Assembly: GCA_001593855.1 (NCBI GenBank)
Contig: LUCC01000002.1
Span: 1 to 33,854 of the forward strand
Reading direction: 5' to 3'
DNA: 33,854 nucleotides
From: Candidatus Hecatellales archaeon B24
GTDB taxonomy: Archaea; Thermoproteota; Bathyarchaeia; Hecatellales; Hecatellaceae
Below the pieces are notes generated by a model that had not been told where the DNA came from, did no database searches, and worked only from the letters and a program-made list of their open reading frames with translations. Shown here one piece after another: positions 21,841 to 30,464 of the stretch (the stretch's first letter is position 1; every line of letters starts with the position of its first letter). The translations under genes and the position numbers were made by a program.

Positions 21841-24800
21841 CTAACTTACCTTGCTTACCTCCGCAACCTTGGCTGGAAGGGTGTGCACGTAGGACACCCC
21901 GTTCCTGGCGTAAACTCCGAAGAGCCTGTCCGCTCGGGAGGCCATGGGCTCCTTGAAGCTGATAACTATCATCTGAGCCCTCTTAGACTCTCTTGCCAGC
22001 AGCTCAGCCAGCCTTCCAGTGTTCACAGGATCTAAATGAGCGTCCACTTCGTCGAAAATATAGAAGGGGGAAGTTCTGGTGAGGCTTTGCAGGGCGAAAA
22101 TGTAGCATACGGATACCACGGATTTTTCTCCTCCGCTTAGGGCGGTAACAGGCATTGGAGGTTTCCCTGGGAACTCGACTATGAGGTCTAGGCCTCCGCT
22201 GAAAGGGTCTTCAGGGTTTTGAAGCTGAACCCAGCCTCTTCCACCCGTTATAGCGTTAAAGGTTTCAGCAAACCTTTGGTTAAGCTTTTCTAGGGCTGCG
22301 TAGAAGGCTTCCTTCTTCTCTTTTTCCACAGCCTCTATGAAGCGTAGGATCTCGCTTTTCTCCTCTTCAAGCTTGTTTATTTTCGCTGAAAGCCCCTTAT
22401 AGTCTCTTTTCTGAGGCTCGTAAAGGGCTGGAGCGTTCATGTTAAGCTGACTGTAAAGCCTTTCCCTTTCCTCTTCAAGCCTTCCCATCAGCATGTCTGA
22501 AAGCTTAACCTCAACCGTGGAAAGCTTTAAAGGCCTCTCGAAGCCGAGTTCTTTAAGCTCCTTAAGACACTCCTCATATTCTATTTGAAGGCGGAGCCTA
22601 CGCTCCTTTAACTCGTTAAGCTTCCCCTCCATCTTCCTTATTTCTTCTATAAGCCTCCCGTAGTCTTCATCTATCTTTTTCAGGGTGTCACCGAAACGTT
22701 TGTACTCCTCTCTTCTAGAGGCCATAAGCTCTGTAAGCTTGTCCCTTTCAGCTATAAGCTCCTTGATGGAGGAGTCTATGCCTGATATTTCAGCTAGGGT
22801 GTCCTCTTCAAGTTTAAGCTGGCGTTTAAGCTCTCTTTCAAGGCCTGTTAGCTCCTTTCTAACCGTGACAAGGTTCGGGGTGTAAACGGTTTCGAAGGTG
22901 TCCTGCAGAGACCTAAGCCTGTTGTCAACCTCGTTAAGCCTCTTGGAGAACTCTACGACTTCGGCTTCCAGCTGGGCTTTTTCGCTTTCAAGCCCTGTTA
23001 CGTATTCAGGTCTAACCTTCGCCCTAAGCCTTTCAGCCTCGCTTCTAAGCTTTGAAAGCTCGGCTTCTAGGGCTGCCTTTCCACCTTCAACCTCGTTTAT
23101 GAGGGACCTTGACTTTTCAAGCCTCCTGTTCAGAGACTCAATCTTCCTGTTAGCCTCCGATATGAGCCTCCTATTCCTCGAAAGATTATTCTTCATGGTT
23201 TCCTCTTCAGCGTCAAAGAATTTGAGGCTGTCCTCATGTCGAACCCTTTCGGATTCAAGTCTGACCAGCTCCTTTCTAAGCCTCTCCAAGTCGGCTCTAC
23301 GCCTTTCAAGAAGCTTCTCGAAGGTTACAACGGTTTCACCTACGGCGTCTATGGTTTTATCGCTGGGAACCACCTCTGAAAGGTCTATGGGCTCCCTATA
23401 GAAGCCCACCGTAAGCCTGGGTCCAGGCTCGAAAACCTCGCCTTCAACCGTTACAGCCCTGAAACCGGCTTTAGAAGCCTTCAAAGCAGCTTCAGCCGTG
23501 GAAGCAAGGAAAGTGTCGCCTAAAATGAAGTTTAAGGCTGGCTTAAACTTTGAGGAGGCATCCACGAGGGAGGCCAGCGAGCCTACTAGTCCTTCAATTT
23601 TAGGTTTGGACACCGGCTTTATGTTTCTGGCTTCTGAAAGCGGGATAATCTTGATTCTCCCAATCTTGGTCCGCTTAAGACTTTCAGCACACTTCTTAAC
23701 GATGTCTAGGTTTTCAACCACTAGCGCCTGAAGCCATCCTTCCGCTGCAGCCTCAACCGCCTGCCTGTACCTGGGAGGAATCCTGATACGCTTTCTAAGC
23801 CTTCCGTGGACGCCTCTGAGAGCTCCCATAGAGGCTAGGCTTTCAATCAGGCTTAAAGCCTTCTCCTCGGAGAGAACTCTTTCGGCTAGGTCTTTCTTGG
23901 ACTTGAAGGCTGTGACGTTCAGCTTAGCCTTCTTAACCACGCCTTCAGCCTTTCTAATCTCGTCTTCAGCCCGTGCCATCTGCTCTTTAACCCGTTCTAT
24001 CGCGTTAACTGTTTCTTCAAGGCTTTTCTCTTCTTTGCGTCTGAACTCTCTAAGCTTCTCAAGCCTTTGGGCTAGGTTGCTGAAGATTTCCTCCAGCGAC
24101 CTTCTTTTGTCTTCTATGGAGGCTATCTGGCTGATTATGCTGTTCTCCCTCTCTTTTTCACCCCTGATTTTCAGGTAGAGCTTTCCCCTTTCCGACTCAA
24201 GCCCTTTAATTTTCTTCTCCAGCTCCCTTAGGGCTGAAGCGTTAGTATCGAGGTTAAGCCTGATATCGGAAATCTTCTCCTTGATACGCTCTATTTTCTT
24301 CTGTCTCTCGGAAAGGTAGGCCTCCAACTCCTCTTTTTCTCTAACCAGCCTTCTAAGCTCCTTCTTTGCTTCCGAAGCCTGGGTTTTAAGTCTTTCCAGC
24401 TGCGCCCGCTTTTCATCCCTTCTAGCTTCAAGGTTTCTGGTGGCAGACCGGATGGAGGACAGCGTTGACTTGCGGACGGCTAGCACGGCGTTCAGGTTTC
24501 CAAGCTGAGCTTGAAGGTGAACAAGCCTGTCTCCACCCTTATCTACGACTTCCCTTGCATACTCACCGTATTCATCTTGAACCCTTCGTCTTTCAGCTTC
24601 AAGCTGGCTTCTTCTCCCTTCCAGCTCGCCTATCTGGGAGGTTAGGTTTTCTACGGCTGACTGAACTTCTTCAAGGTTCTCGAAAAGCGATTTGGCTTTA
24701 ACGGAGAGCCTTACAGCCTTGAACCTGTTGATGAGGTCTGAAAGGTAGTTGTAGCTGAGAACTATGTTTCTCCCGGTTTCCAGCTCTGTAACCCTCAACT

Positions 24801-25395
24801 TTACTTCCTCGTATTTTCCGCGGGCAACCTTAATGTTAACTTCAGCCTCTCTAAGCTCTACTTCAGCTTCTTTACGCTTCCGGTCGTATTCCGCTATTCC
24901 TATGATTTGCTCTACAGCCTTCCTTCTCTCCTCCGGGGGGCTTTCAGCAATCCGGATGGTGGTTCCCTGGAAGACTATGTTCATTCCTCCGGTAAGCGAA
25001 GCCATGGAAAGCATGTCCACTAGGACGTTCCACGAATACTTCATGCCGTTAACTTTGAGGGTGCTGGAGCCGTCAGGAGATACGCTTCTGGTTATGACCA
25101 CATCGTCAGAGTCTATGGGGATCTTCCTGTCAACATTGTCTATGTGGATGGTTACCGTAGCCCTTCTCGCCTTCTGGTAGTCGCTGTTTCCGCTGAAAAG
25201 CAGGTCTGGAAAGCTTTTCACCCTCAGCGACCTTGTGCTTCTTTCGCCTAGAACAAACTGTACGGCGTCTACGATGTTGCTTTTACCTGAACCGTTAGGG
25301 CCGACGATAACGTTCAGCCCCTTATCGAAGGTTAACACTGTCTTACGTGCGAAGGTTTTGAAGCCTGAAAGCTCCAGCCTTTTGATGAGAACCAT
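21841..25395 (-). CDS. smc: Chromosome segregation protein SMC
   Basis: Canonical condensin ATPase that extrudes and organises DNA loops. Starting from ATG 25395 (1184 residues), the head has G-F-K-T-F-A and Walker A GPNGSGKS at 32-39, then F-V-L-G-E. Long coiled coils flank a hinge at about 520-665 (G-V-H-G-R-L through G-P-R-L-T-V-G). The C-terminal head has LSGGEKS at about 1086-1092 and I-F-D-E-V-D-A-H-L-D. The frame is open to ATG 25467, but this adds an unrelated hydrophobic stretch encoded by AT-rich promoter sequence. ATG 25395 has no ribosome site and lies about 30 bases after a TATA-like box, consistent with a leaderless message. It is divergent from the M24 peptidase gene. Confidence 0.97.
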   Translation of the reverse strand: MVLIKRLELSGFKTFARKTVLTFDKGLNVIVGPNGSGKSNIVDAVQFVLGERSTRSLRVKSFPDLLFSGNSDYQKARRATVTIHIDNVDRKIPIDSDDVVITRSVSPDGSSTLKVNGMKYSWNVLVDMLSMASLTGGMNIVFQGTTIRIAESPPEERRKAVEQIIGIAEYDRKRKEAEVELREAEVNIKVARGKYEEVKLRVTELETGRNIVLSYNYLSDLINRFKAVRLSVKAKSLFENLEEVQSAVENLTSQIGELEGRRSQLEAERRRVQDEYGEYAREVVDKGGDRLVHLQAQLGNLNAVLAVRKSTLSSIRSATRNLEARRDEKRAQLERLKTQASEAKKELRRLVREKEELEAYLSERQKKIERIKEKISDIRLNLDTNASALRELEKKIKGLESERGKLYLKIRGEKERENSIISQIASIEDKRRSLEEIFSNLAQRLEKLREFRRKEEKSLEETVNAIERVKEQMARAEDEIRKAEGVVKKAKLNVTAFKSKKDLAERVLSEEKALSLIESLASMGALRGVHGRLRKRIRIPPRYRQAVEAAAEGWLQALVVENLDIVKKCAESLKRTKIGRIKIIPLSEARNIKPVSKPKIEGLVGSLASLVDASSKFKPALNFILGDTFLASTAEAALKASKAGFRAVTVEGEVFEPGPRLTVGFYREPIDLSEVVPSDKTIDAVGETVVTFEKLLERRRADLERLRKELVRLESERVRHEDSLKFFDAEEETMKNNLSRNRRLISEANRKIESLNRRLEKSRSLINEVEGGKAALEAELSKLRSEAERLRAKVRPEYVTGLESEKAQLEAEVVEFSKRLNEVDNRLRSLQDTFETVYTPNLVTVRKELTGLERELKRQLKLEEDTLAEISGIDSSIKELIAERDKLTELMASRREEYKRFGDTLKKIDEDYGRLIEEIRKMEGKLNELKERRLRLQIEYEECLKELKELGFERPLKLSTVEVKLSDMLMGRLEEERERLYSQLNMNAPALYEPQKRDYKGLSAKINKLEEEKSEILRFIEAVEKEKKEAFYAALEKLNQRFAETFNAITGGRGWVQLQNPEDPFSGGLDLIVEFPGKPPMPVTALSGGEKSVVSVCYIFALQSLTRTSPFYIFDEVDAHLDPVNTGRLAELLARESKRAQMIVISFKEPMASRADRLFGVYARNGVSYVHTLPAKVAEVSKVS

Positions 25396-25420
25396 GACAA
25401 AAGATAATAGCTTAATTGTT

Positions 25421-25428
25421 AAATTAAA
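25421..25428 (-). promoter_or_regulatory. TATA-like box for smc (leaderless)
   Basis: On the minus strand the sequence reads TTTAATTT, centred about 30 bases before ATG 25395. The leader would be nearly absent, in keeping with the missing ribosome site. The whole 142-base divergent gap is AT-rich. Confidence 0.45.
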
Positions 25429-25469
25429 GGTTAATATCCTAATTCTTGGTAAGTATACATCAATCAAAC

Positions 25470-25480
25470 ATTATATTTAT
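25470..25480 (+). promoter_or_regulatory. TATA box upstream of the M24 peptidase gene
   Basis: ATTATATTTAT on the plus strand. A start near 25500 leaves a leader of about 37 bases that contains GGAGG at 25523-25527, ten bases before TTG 25538. Confidence 0.5.
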
Positions 25481-25537
25481 GCATGAAATTCGAAAGATAG
25501 AAGGCTTATCCTGAAGCTAACTTGGAGGAAAAAGCCC

Positions 25538-26629
25538 TTGGAAAGCCGCTTCCTAGCCGAAAGACTTAGAAAACTTAAAGAAGAGCTTAAAAACCTCAAA
25601 CTTGAAGCATACCTCTGCCTGCACCCAGCAAACATACAATATTTCACCGGAAGCCCTCAAGCCGGCGAATTAGCCCTGGGACTGCTGGTAACCTTGGACA
25701 ATCCGCCCACCCTCTTCATACCTGAAATGGGAGCCTACCAAGCTCAACTACAAGCCAAAATAAAACTGGAAACGGAAGTTTTCAAGGTTGGAGATGAAGC
25801 ATTGAAAAAACTTAGAAACACTCTCAAAGGCTTCAAAGTTTTAGGCTTCGACGACGCTTCCCAGGCTAGGATTTCAAAGCTTAAGGTTAAAGGTTTAAGC
25901 CTTAAGCCTCATCCTGAAATCCCTGAGAAGCTTAGGGTGGTTAAGGATGAAAGCGAGCTGGAGGCGTTAAGGAAGGCTGCCAGAATTCTTAGAAAAGGCT
26001 TCGACGCTGTTTTCCAGGTTTTAAAGCCTGGCGTGCGTGAGCGTGAGGTTGCAGCAGCTGCTGAGTACGCTTTGAGGGTTGGAGGCTCAGACTTCTACGC
26101 CTTTCCCACCCTGGTGGCTTCCGGTTCTAGGTCTGCTCACCCTCACGGGTCTCCTACGGCGAGGAGGATTAGGGAGGGTGATGTGGTGGTTGTGGATTTG
26201 GGAGCGAAGTTTTCAGGCTACTGTGTTGACGCTACGAGAACCTTCATGGTTGGAAGGGTTAAACCGGCTGTTTCAAAAGCTTACAGGGCTGTTTTGGAAG
26301 CCTACAGGGCTGCGGTTGGAGGGGTTAAGCCTGGAATGAGAGGGTTTGAAGCCGACATGCTTGCTAGGAAGACTATTCAGACATGGGGGTTCGGCGAGTT
26401 TTTCACCCACGGTTTGGGGCATGGAGTTGGATTGGAGGTGCATGAGGCCCCACGGCTTTCCCCAGGCAGCCGAGACCTTTTGAGGGCGGGTTCAACCTTC
26501 ACCCTTGAGCCTGGAATCTATTTGCCGGGCAGGTTTGGAGTTAGAGTTGAGAACACCGTGCTGCTGACTGAAAACGGGATTAAAGTTTTAACAGGCTGGT
26601 CTGGGAAAGAATTTATTAGCTTCAACTGA
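25538..26629 (+). CDS. pepQ: Xaa-Pro peptidase, M24 family (PepQ-like)
   Basis: Aminopeptidase P/prolidase-like metalloenzyme. The 363-residue product has an N-terminal creatinase-like domain (A-N-I-Q-Y-F-T-G-S) and the pita-bread catalytic domain with all five dinuclear metal ligands in order: V-V-D-L-G-A, V-D-A-T-R-T-F, G-L-G-H-G-V-G-L, T-L-E-P-G-I-Y and R-V-E-N-T. The H-P-H-G histidine pair is also present. TTG 25538 has GGAGG ten bases upstream. It is divergent from smc and is followed 39 bases later by the homocitrate-synthase-like gene. Confidence 0.93.
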   Translation: MESRFLAERLRKLKEELKNLKLEAYLCLHPANIQYFTGSPQAGELALGLLVTLDNPPTLFIPEMGAYQAQLQAKIKLETEVFKVGDEALKKLRNTLKGFKVLGFDDASQARISKLKVKGLSLKPHPEIPEKLRVVKDESELEALRKAARILRKGFDAVFQVLKPGVREREVAAAAEYALRVGGSDFYAFPTLVASGSRSAHPHGSPTARRIREGDVVVVDLGAKFSGYCVDATRTFMVGRVKPAVSKAYRAVLEAYRAAVGGVKPGMRGFEADMLARKTIQTWGFGEFFTHGLGHGVGLEVHEAPRLSPGSRDLLRAGSTFTLEPGIYLPGRFGVRVENTVLLTENGIKVLTGWSGKEFISFN

Positions 26630-26668
26630 TATTTTCCATAACTCTCAGTATTGGCGGGAGAAAAGGCG

Positions 26669-28114
26669 ATGGGTGAAAATAGAATCGTGCTGAACAGGAT
26701 ACTGGACACCACGCTTAGGGAAGGAGAGCAAGCTCCCAGCGTGTACTTTAGACCAGACGAGAAATGCACCATAGCCGAAATGCTCTACCAAGTTCTCGGG
26801 CGGAAAGGTCTGATAGAGGTAGGGCAGCCCTACAGCCCTAAGTACCGGGAAGGCGTGGAAGCCGTGGTGAAATACTTCAAGGAGAAAGGCTACGAGCTTG
26901 GAAAGCTACTGGCACACTGCAGAACGCTTAAGGAAGACGTGGAAATAGCCCACCAATGTGAAACCGGAGGCATAGTGGTCTTTATGGCTCCCTCAGACAA
27001 GCATCTCCAAGCCAAGTTTGGAGGAAAAATCTCCTATGAAAGGGCTCTGCAGATGATAGGGGAGTCCATAGAATTCGCCAAGCGTGATTTAGGCTTCCAG
27101 ATGGTTCAGTACACTCTGGAAGATGCCACCAGCGTACCCATAGAAAAACTCATAGAAGTTTCAAGAGTGGCTGAGGAGGCTGGAGTGGACGTAGTTAGAA
27201 TACCTGACACCAAAGGGCAGGCTGAGCCTAAAAGCTTTGGGGAAACCATCCGGGAATTAACCTCTAACGTGAAGGCGGCTGTGGACGTTCACTGCCATAA
27301 CGACAGGGGACTGTCCATAGCTAACAGCATAGCAGGACTTCAAAACGGTGCCACAGGAGTTCACGTCACAGTTATGGGGATAGGTGAAAGATGTGGCATA
27401 GCCGACCTGGCAACGCTGGCAGACGACCTTGAAAGCTTTTACGGGGTTGAAACAGGAGTAAACTTCAAGAGGATACCCCGCCTCTACCGTTACGTGGCCG
27501 CAGCCTCAGGAGTTGTCATACCTCCAACCTTCCCCATCCTCGGCAAGTTCGCCAGAATCCATAAGGCTGGAATCCATCAGAAAGCTGTTCTGAAGGACCC
27601 CTCAACCTATGAAACCATAGACTGGACACGGTACGGGCTTGAAAGAGAATTCGAGTTTGGAGCCATGCAGACAGGCGACCTAGTAGACCACCTGCTTCGA
27701 GGCGTAGAAGTGCCAGATGAAGTTAAAAAATCCGTCATAGAGGAGATTAGGGAAATCTCCATAACCAAGGGCAGACCTCTCAAGAGGGCTGAAGTTAAAA
27801 GGCTTATAGAAAAACGGATGGGAGTAAGCCTTGCCGACAGGATTACAGCTGGAGAGGAAGTTGACGCCTTAATCTTCCTGAAGGTTAAACCTGCCTGCGA
27901 CGAGCTTACCTTAATCAAAAACATACGCCAGAGGTTTCTGAAATACGGCTTCCCCGTTGTCATCAGGGATATAGCCGGCGGATGGGACTTCGTAATAGAC
28001 GTAAGAAACGTAACGAACCCTGCCATCTTAGACAAGATAACAGGCGAAATAAGAAAGGAAAACAGCGACATAATTGAGACAAGCACCTCGCTAGTTTTCG
28101 ACGAATACAAGTAG
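26669..28114 (+). CDS. Homocitrate synthase / isopropylmalate synthase family with C-terminal RAM domain
   Basis: DRE-TIM metallolyase that condenses acetyl-CoA with a 2-oxo acid. The N-terminal barrel has L-D-T-T-L-R-E-G-E-Q, V-D-V-H-C-H-N-D-R-G-L and G-I-G-E-R-C-G, with I-H-K-A-G-I-H-Q-K-A as in homocitrate synthases. In place of the LeuA regulatory domain, residues from about 395 to the end form a Lrp/AsnC-type domain (A-L-I-F-L-K-V-K-P, F-V-I-D-V-R-N-V). This arrangement is known in Sulfolobus homocitrate synthases, where it gives lysine feedback. Homocitrate synthase is favoured, but citramalate or isopropylmalate synthase cannot be excluded. TTG 26651 lacks a ribosome site; ATG 26669 has GGGAG ten bases upstream. 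Confidence 0.85.
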   Translation: MGENRIVLNRILDTTLREGEQAPSVYFRPDEKCTIAEMLYQVLGRKGLIEVGQPYSPKYREGVEAVVKYFKEKGYELGKLLAHCRTLKEDVEIAHQCETGGIVVFMAPSDKHLQAKFGGKISYERALQMIGESIEFAKRDLGFQMVQYTLEDATSVPIEKLIEVSRVAEEAGVDVVRIPDTKGQAEPKSFGETIRELTSNVKAAVDVHCHNDRGLSIANSIAGLQNGATGVHVTVMGIGERCGIADLATLADDLESFYGVETGVNFKRIPRLYRYVAAASGVVIPPTFPILGKFARIHKAGIHQKAVLKDPSTYETIDWTRYGLEREFEFGAMQTGDLVDHLLRGVEVPDEVKKSVIEEIREISITKGRPLKRAEVKRLIEKRMGVSLADRITAGEEVDALIFLKVKPACDELTLIKNIRQRFLKYGFPVVIRDIAGGWDFVIDVRNVTNPAILDKITGEIRKENSDIIETSTSLVFDEYK

Positions 28115-28142
28115 ACTTATTTAAAGATGCAAAACACAAACC

Positions 28143-28151
28143 TTTTTATAT
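28143..28151 (+). promoter_or_regulatory. TATA box upstream of the trkA leader
   Basis: TTTTTATAT, 28 bases after the previous stop codon. Transcription would begin near 28173, giving a leader of about 135 bases before TTG 28309. This is long for an archaeal gene. Confidence 0.5.
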
Positions 28152-28223
28152 TACTCCCTTCAACATACAAGACGAAACTGAAGGTGCAGACATAAGCTAT
28201 GAGCCATAATGCCTCTGAGGTTT

Positions 28224-28242
28224 CATCCCGCCGGTCGGGATG
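28224..28242 (+). other. Hairpin in the trkA leader
   Basis: A perfect seven-base-pair stem, CATCCCG with CGGGATG, closes a five-base loop (CCGGT). It lies in the largest gap of the window (28115-28308), where no gene was found. A short frame (nine codons, beginning with the ATG at 28240-28242) follows. No tRNA, C/D box pair or known riboswitch fold was recognised. A run of thymines does not follow, so it is not an intrinsic terminator. Confidence 0.5.
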
Positions 28243-28308
28243 GAAGGGAGGTTGGAACTGCTTTTCTAAACAATTTACCCTGCTGGAAGGAGTGGTGGCT
28301 GAACCCCC

Positions 28309-28962
28309 TTGTATGCTGTAATTGTCGGTTTAAGCGGGGTAGGGCAAAGTCTTGCTAAAACCCTGATAGAAAGAGGCTACGATGTGGCTATAATAGATAA
28401 AAACCATGAACGCTGCGAAAAATTCTCCTCCGAATACGACGCCCTCGTAATATGTGGAGACGCTGTGGAAAAGGACACGCTTAGAGACGCTGGAATAGAG
28501 AAGGCTGACGCCCTTGTGGCTGCCACCGGAGATGACTCCGTAAACCTGATGATAGTATCCATGGCCAAAGAGTTCGGAGCTAGAAACGTGGTAGCCGTGG
28601 TTAGAAACCCCGAGCACATCGGACTTTTCAAGAAAAGCGGGGTCAGAGTTATAGTTCCAGACGAGGTTGTAGCTGAACACCTGTACCAGCACCTGTACAG
28701 GGTTAAAGACTTCCTCGTCCTCGGTGAAAACCAAGCGGAAATCTTCGTTGTCAGGGTTGAAAATGGCTCGGGGAAGCCGCTGAAGAAGATAGGAATACCT
28801 AACGGAAGCTCTATCATAGGCATCTACAGGGATGGAAAGCTTAACATAACCCTGCCATCAGACATGATTTTGAGAAGCGGAGACGAGCTACTGGTATACA
28901 CGATTAAGCCTAAACCTGAAAGCATACGGAAGGTTGTAGAAGCCTTCGCCGGGAAAATCTAA
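28309..28962 (+). CDS. trkA: Potassium uptake regulatory protein TrkA
   Basis: Cytoplasmic RCK gating subunit of a Trk-type potassium system. The 217-residue protein has an N-terminal Rossmann RCK domain (A-V-I-V-G-L-S-G-V-G, a variant of the G-x-G-x-x-G loop with Ser, and D-K-N-H-E-R-C with I-C-G-D-A) and a C-terminal RCK_C domain (S-S-I-I-G-I-Y-R-D-G, S-G-D-E-L-L-V-Y). It is a single-unit TrkA, not the doubled bacterial form. TTG 28309 is ten bases after GGAAGGAG. The adjoining trkH gene is on the opposite strand, five bases away, so the pair converges. Confidence 0.95.
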   Translation: MYAVIVGLSGVGQSLAKTLIERGYDVAIIDKNHERCEKFSSEYDALVICGDAVEKDTLRDAGIEKADALVAATGDDSVNLMIVSMAKEFGARNVVAVVRNPEHIGLFKKSGVRVIVPDEVVAEHLYQHLYRVKDFLVLGENQAEIFVVRVENGSGKPLKKIGIPNGSSIIGIYRDGKLNITLPSDMILRSGDELLVYTIKPKPESIRKVVEAFAGKI

Positions 28963-28967
28963 AGCCT

Positions 28968-30437
28968 TTACACGCCAGCCCTCCTCTTCCTCAAAGCCTT
29001 AAGCCTAGAAAGCTCCCTCCAAGTGTAGGGGGACAGGAGGGCTAACACCGGGAAAACTTCAAGCCTCCCAGCCCACATGCCGAAGATTAACACAACCTTA
29101 ACAGGGTCTGAAAGGCTTTTAGAAACTGGAAGCAGGCAGGGTCCAACGTTTCCCTGAGCGGAGAGGGCGCCTGAGATGGCTGTCAGAGGGTTGAAGCCTC
29201 CCAGCAGGCTTATGAGCACGCCTTCTATGATTATCAGGATGAAGTAGGCTGACACGAAGCTCATCACCCTGAAAATTTCGTCTTCCCCCACCACGTGGTC
29301 TCCAATCTTGAAGGGTTTTATAGCTCTCTCAGGCAGTGCCGACTTGAAAAGCATGTAATGCACTGCCTTCACCAAAATAATTATCCTAATTATTTTTATG
29401 GCTCCGCCAGTCGAACCTAAGCCTCCTCCGATAAACATCAGAATGGTTAAAACCCAGGTGGCCAAGTTCGGGAAGCCGGCTACGTCAGTAAGCGTGTATC
29501 CTGTGGTGGTTAAAATCGAAGCCCCATGGAAAATCCCGTAGCGGAGGGCCTCCCAGAAATCTCCTGCCACCCCGTTAAAGAAGAGGTCTACGGCTATCAG
29601 AAGAGAGGCTACGGCTACTATCAGCAGGCAAGCTTTAAATTCAACACTTTTAAGAAGCATTCTCAGGCTTCTATGGGTTATAGCTCTAATGTAAACTATA
29701 AAGTTCGTAGCTCCCACCAGCATGAAAATCACCAAGATTATTTCGGCTGTGAGGTTTCCAAGCCCTCCAACGCTGGCGTTCCTGGTTGAAAATCCTCCCG
29801 TGGACATAACCGTGAAGGCGTGGGCCACCGCGTCGAAGGGGTCCAGCTTCGCTAGGAAAATCAGTGCTAGAATGCACACAGCCGTGTAGAGGAGGTAAAG
29901 CTTCCACATGTATCTTACGGTTTCCCTGGTGGTGGCTAAAGCCTTCTCCTCTCTGGCTTCAGCCCTGTAAAGCCTCCAGACGCCTATTCCACTGGGTGAA
30001 ATAAAGAGGAGGAAGAAGAGTATTATTCCTATTCCTCCAACCCACTGGGTTAGAGCTCTCCAGAAAAGCAGGCTTCTAGGCAGCACCTCCACGTCTTCTA
30101 TAACCGTCATACCCGTGGTTGTAAAGCCTGACATAGCCTCAAAGTAGGCGTCCACCGGATGCATTTTCGCAATGTAAAGGTAGGGCACTGCCCCTACGGC
30201 TGAAACTATAAGCCAGCCTACAGAGGAAATCATGAAGGCTTCGGTTAGGGTTACCTCGCCTATACCCCCCTTACGGTAGAGCAGAAAACCTAAAAGAATG
30301 ATGGCCACAGCGTAGAAAAGGAAGAAGCTGAACTCCGACTTTTCACCGTAAATCCATGCTACAACTGCGGGGAGAAGCAGGGTTACACCTGCAGCTCTAA
30401 TAACGTTCGCCAGCCCTGCGGAAACATTTTCAGTCAC
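28968..30437 (-). CDS. trkH: Potassium uptake membrane subunit TrkH
   Basis: Ion-conducting subunit of the Trk/Ktr system, a 489-residue membrane protein with many hydrophobic segments. The four pore-loop filters are visible: S-G-F-T-T-T-G-M-T, M-S-T-G-G-F-S-T, L-T-T-T-G-Y-T and S-A-Q-G-N-V-G-P. Conserved G-G-G-L-G-S-T-G-G-A-I-K lies near the gating region, with the lysine seen in the family. GTG 30437 is preceded by GGTGT on the minus strand. It lies 27 bases after the ligase stop, so it may be read through from the ligase gene. Confidence 0.96.
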   Translation of the reverse strand: MTENVSAGLANVIRAAGVTLLLPAVVAWIYGEKSEFSFFLFYAVAIILLGFLLYRKGGIGEVTLTEAFMISSVGWLIVSAVGAVPYLYIAKMHPVDAYFEAMSGFTTTGMTVIEDVEVLPRSLLFWRALTQWVGGIGIILFFLLFISPSGIGVWRLYRAEAREEKALATTRETVRYMWKLYLLYTAVCILALIFLAKLDPFDAVAHAFTVMSTGGFSTRNASVGGLGNLTAEIILVIFMLVGATNFIVYIRAITHRSLRMLLKSVEFKACLLIVAVASLLIAVDLFFNGVAGDFWEALRYGIFHGASILTTTGYTLTDVAGFPNLATWVLTILMFIGGGLGSTGGAIKIIRIIILVKAVHYMLFKSALPERAIKPFKIGDHVVGEDEIFRVMSFVSAYFILIIIEGVLISLLGGFNPLTAISGALSAQGNVGPCLLPVSKSLSDPVKVVLIFGMWAGRLEVFPVLALLSPYTWRELSRLKALRKRRAGV

Positions 30438-30464
30438 AGGTGTACACCGTTCAGGGTTACGCCT

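Noticed and set aside
22898..23401. Open frame of 167 codons on the plus strand inside smc
   Set aside because: Serine/leucine-rich shadow of the coiled-coil frame, with no ribosome site or homology.
25396..25467. N-terminal extension of SMC from the earlier ATG at 25467
   Set aside because: The extra 24 residues are encoded by AT-rich promoter sequence and do not match SMC N-termini, which begin just before the G-F-K-T-F strand.
28224..28242. Intrinsic terminator after the homocitrate-synthase-like gene
   Set aside because: The stem has no following thymine run and lies after the TATA box of trkA, more than 100 bases from the stop.
28115..28308. tRNA or C/D-box RNA gene
   Set aside because: No tRNA T-loop or acceptor pairing was found, and there is no RTGATGA box with paired CTGA boxes.
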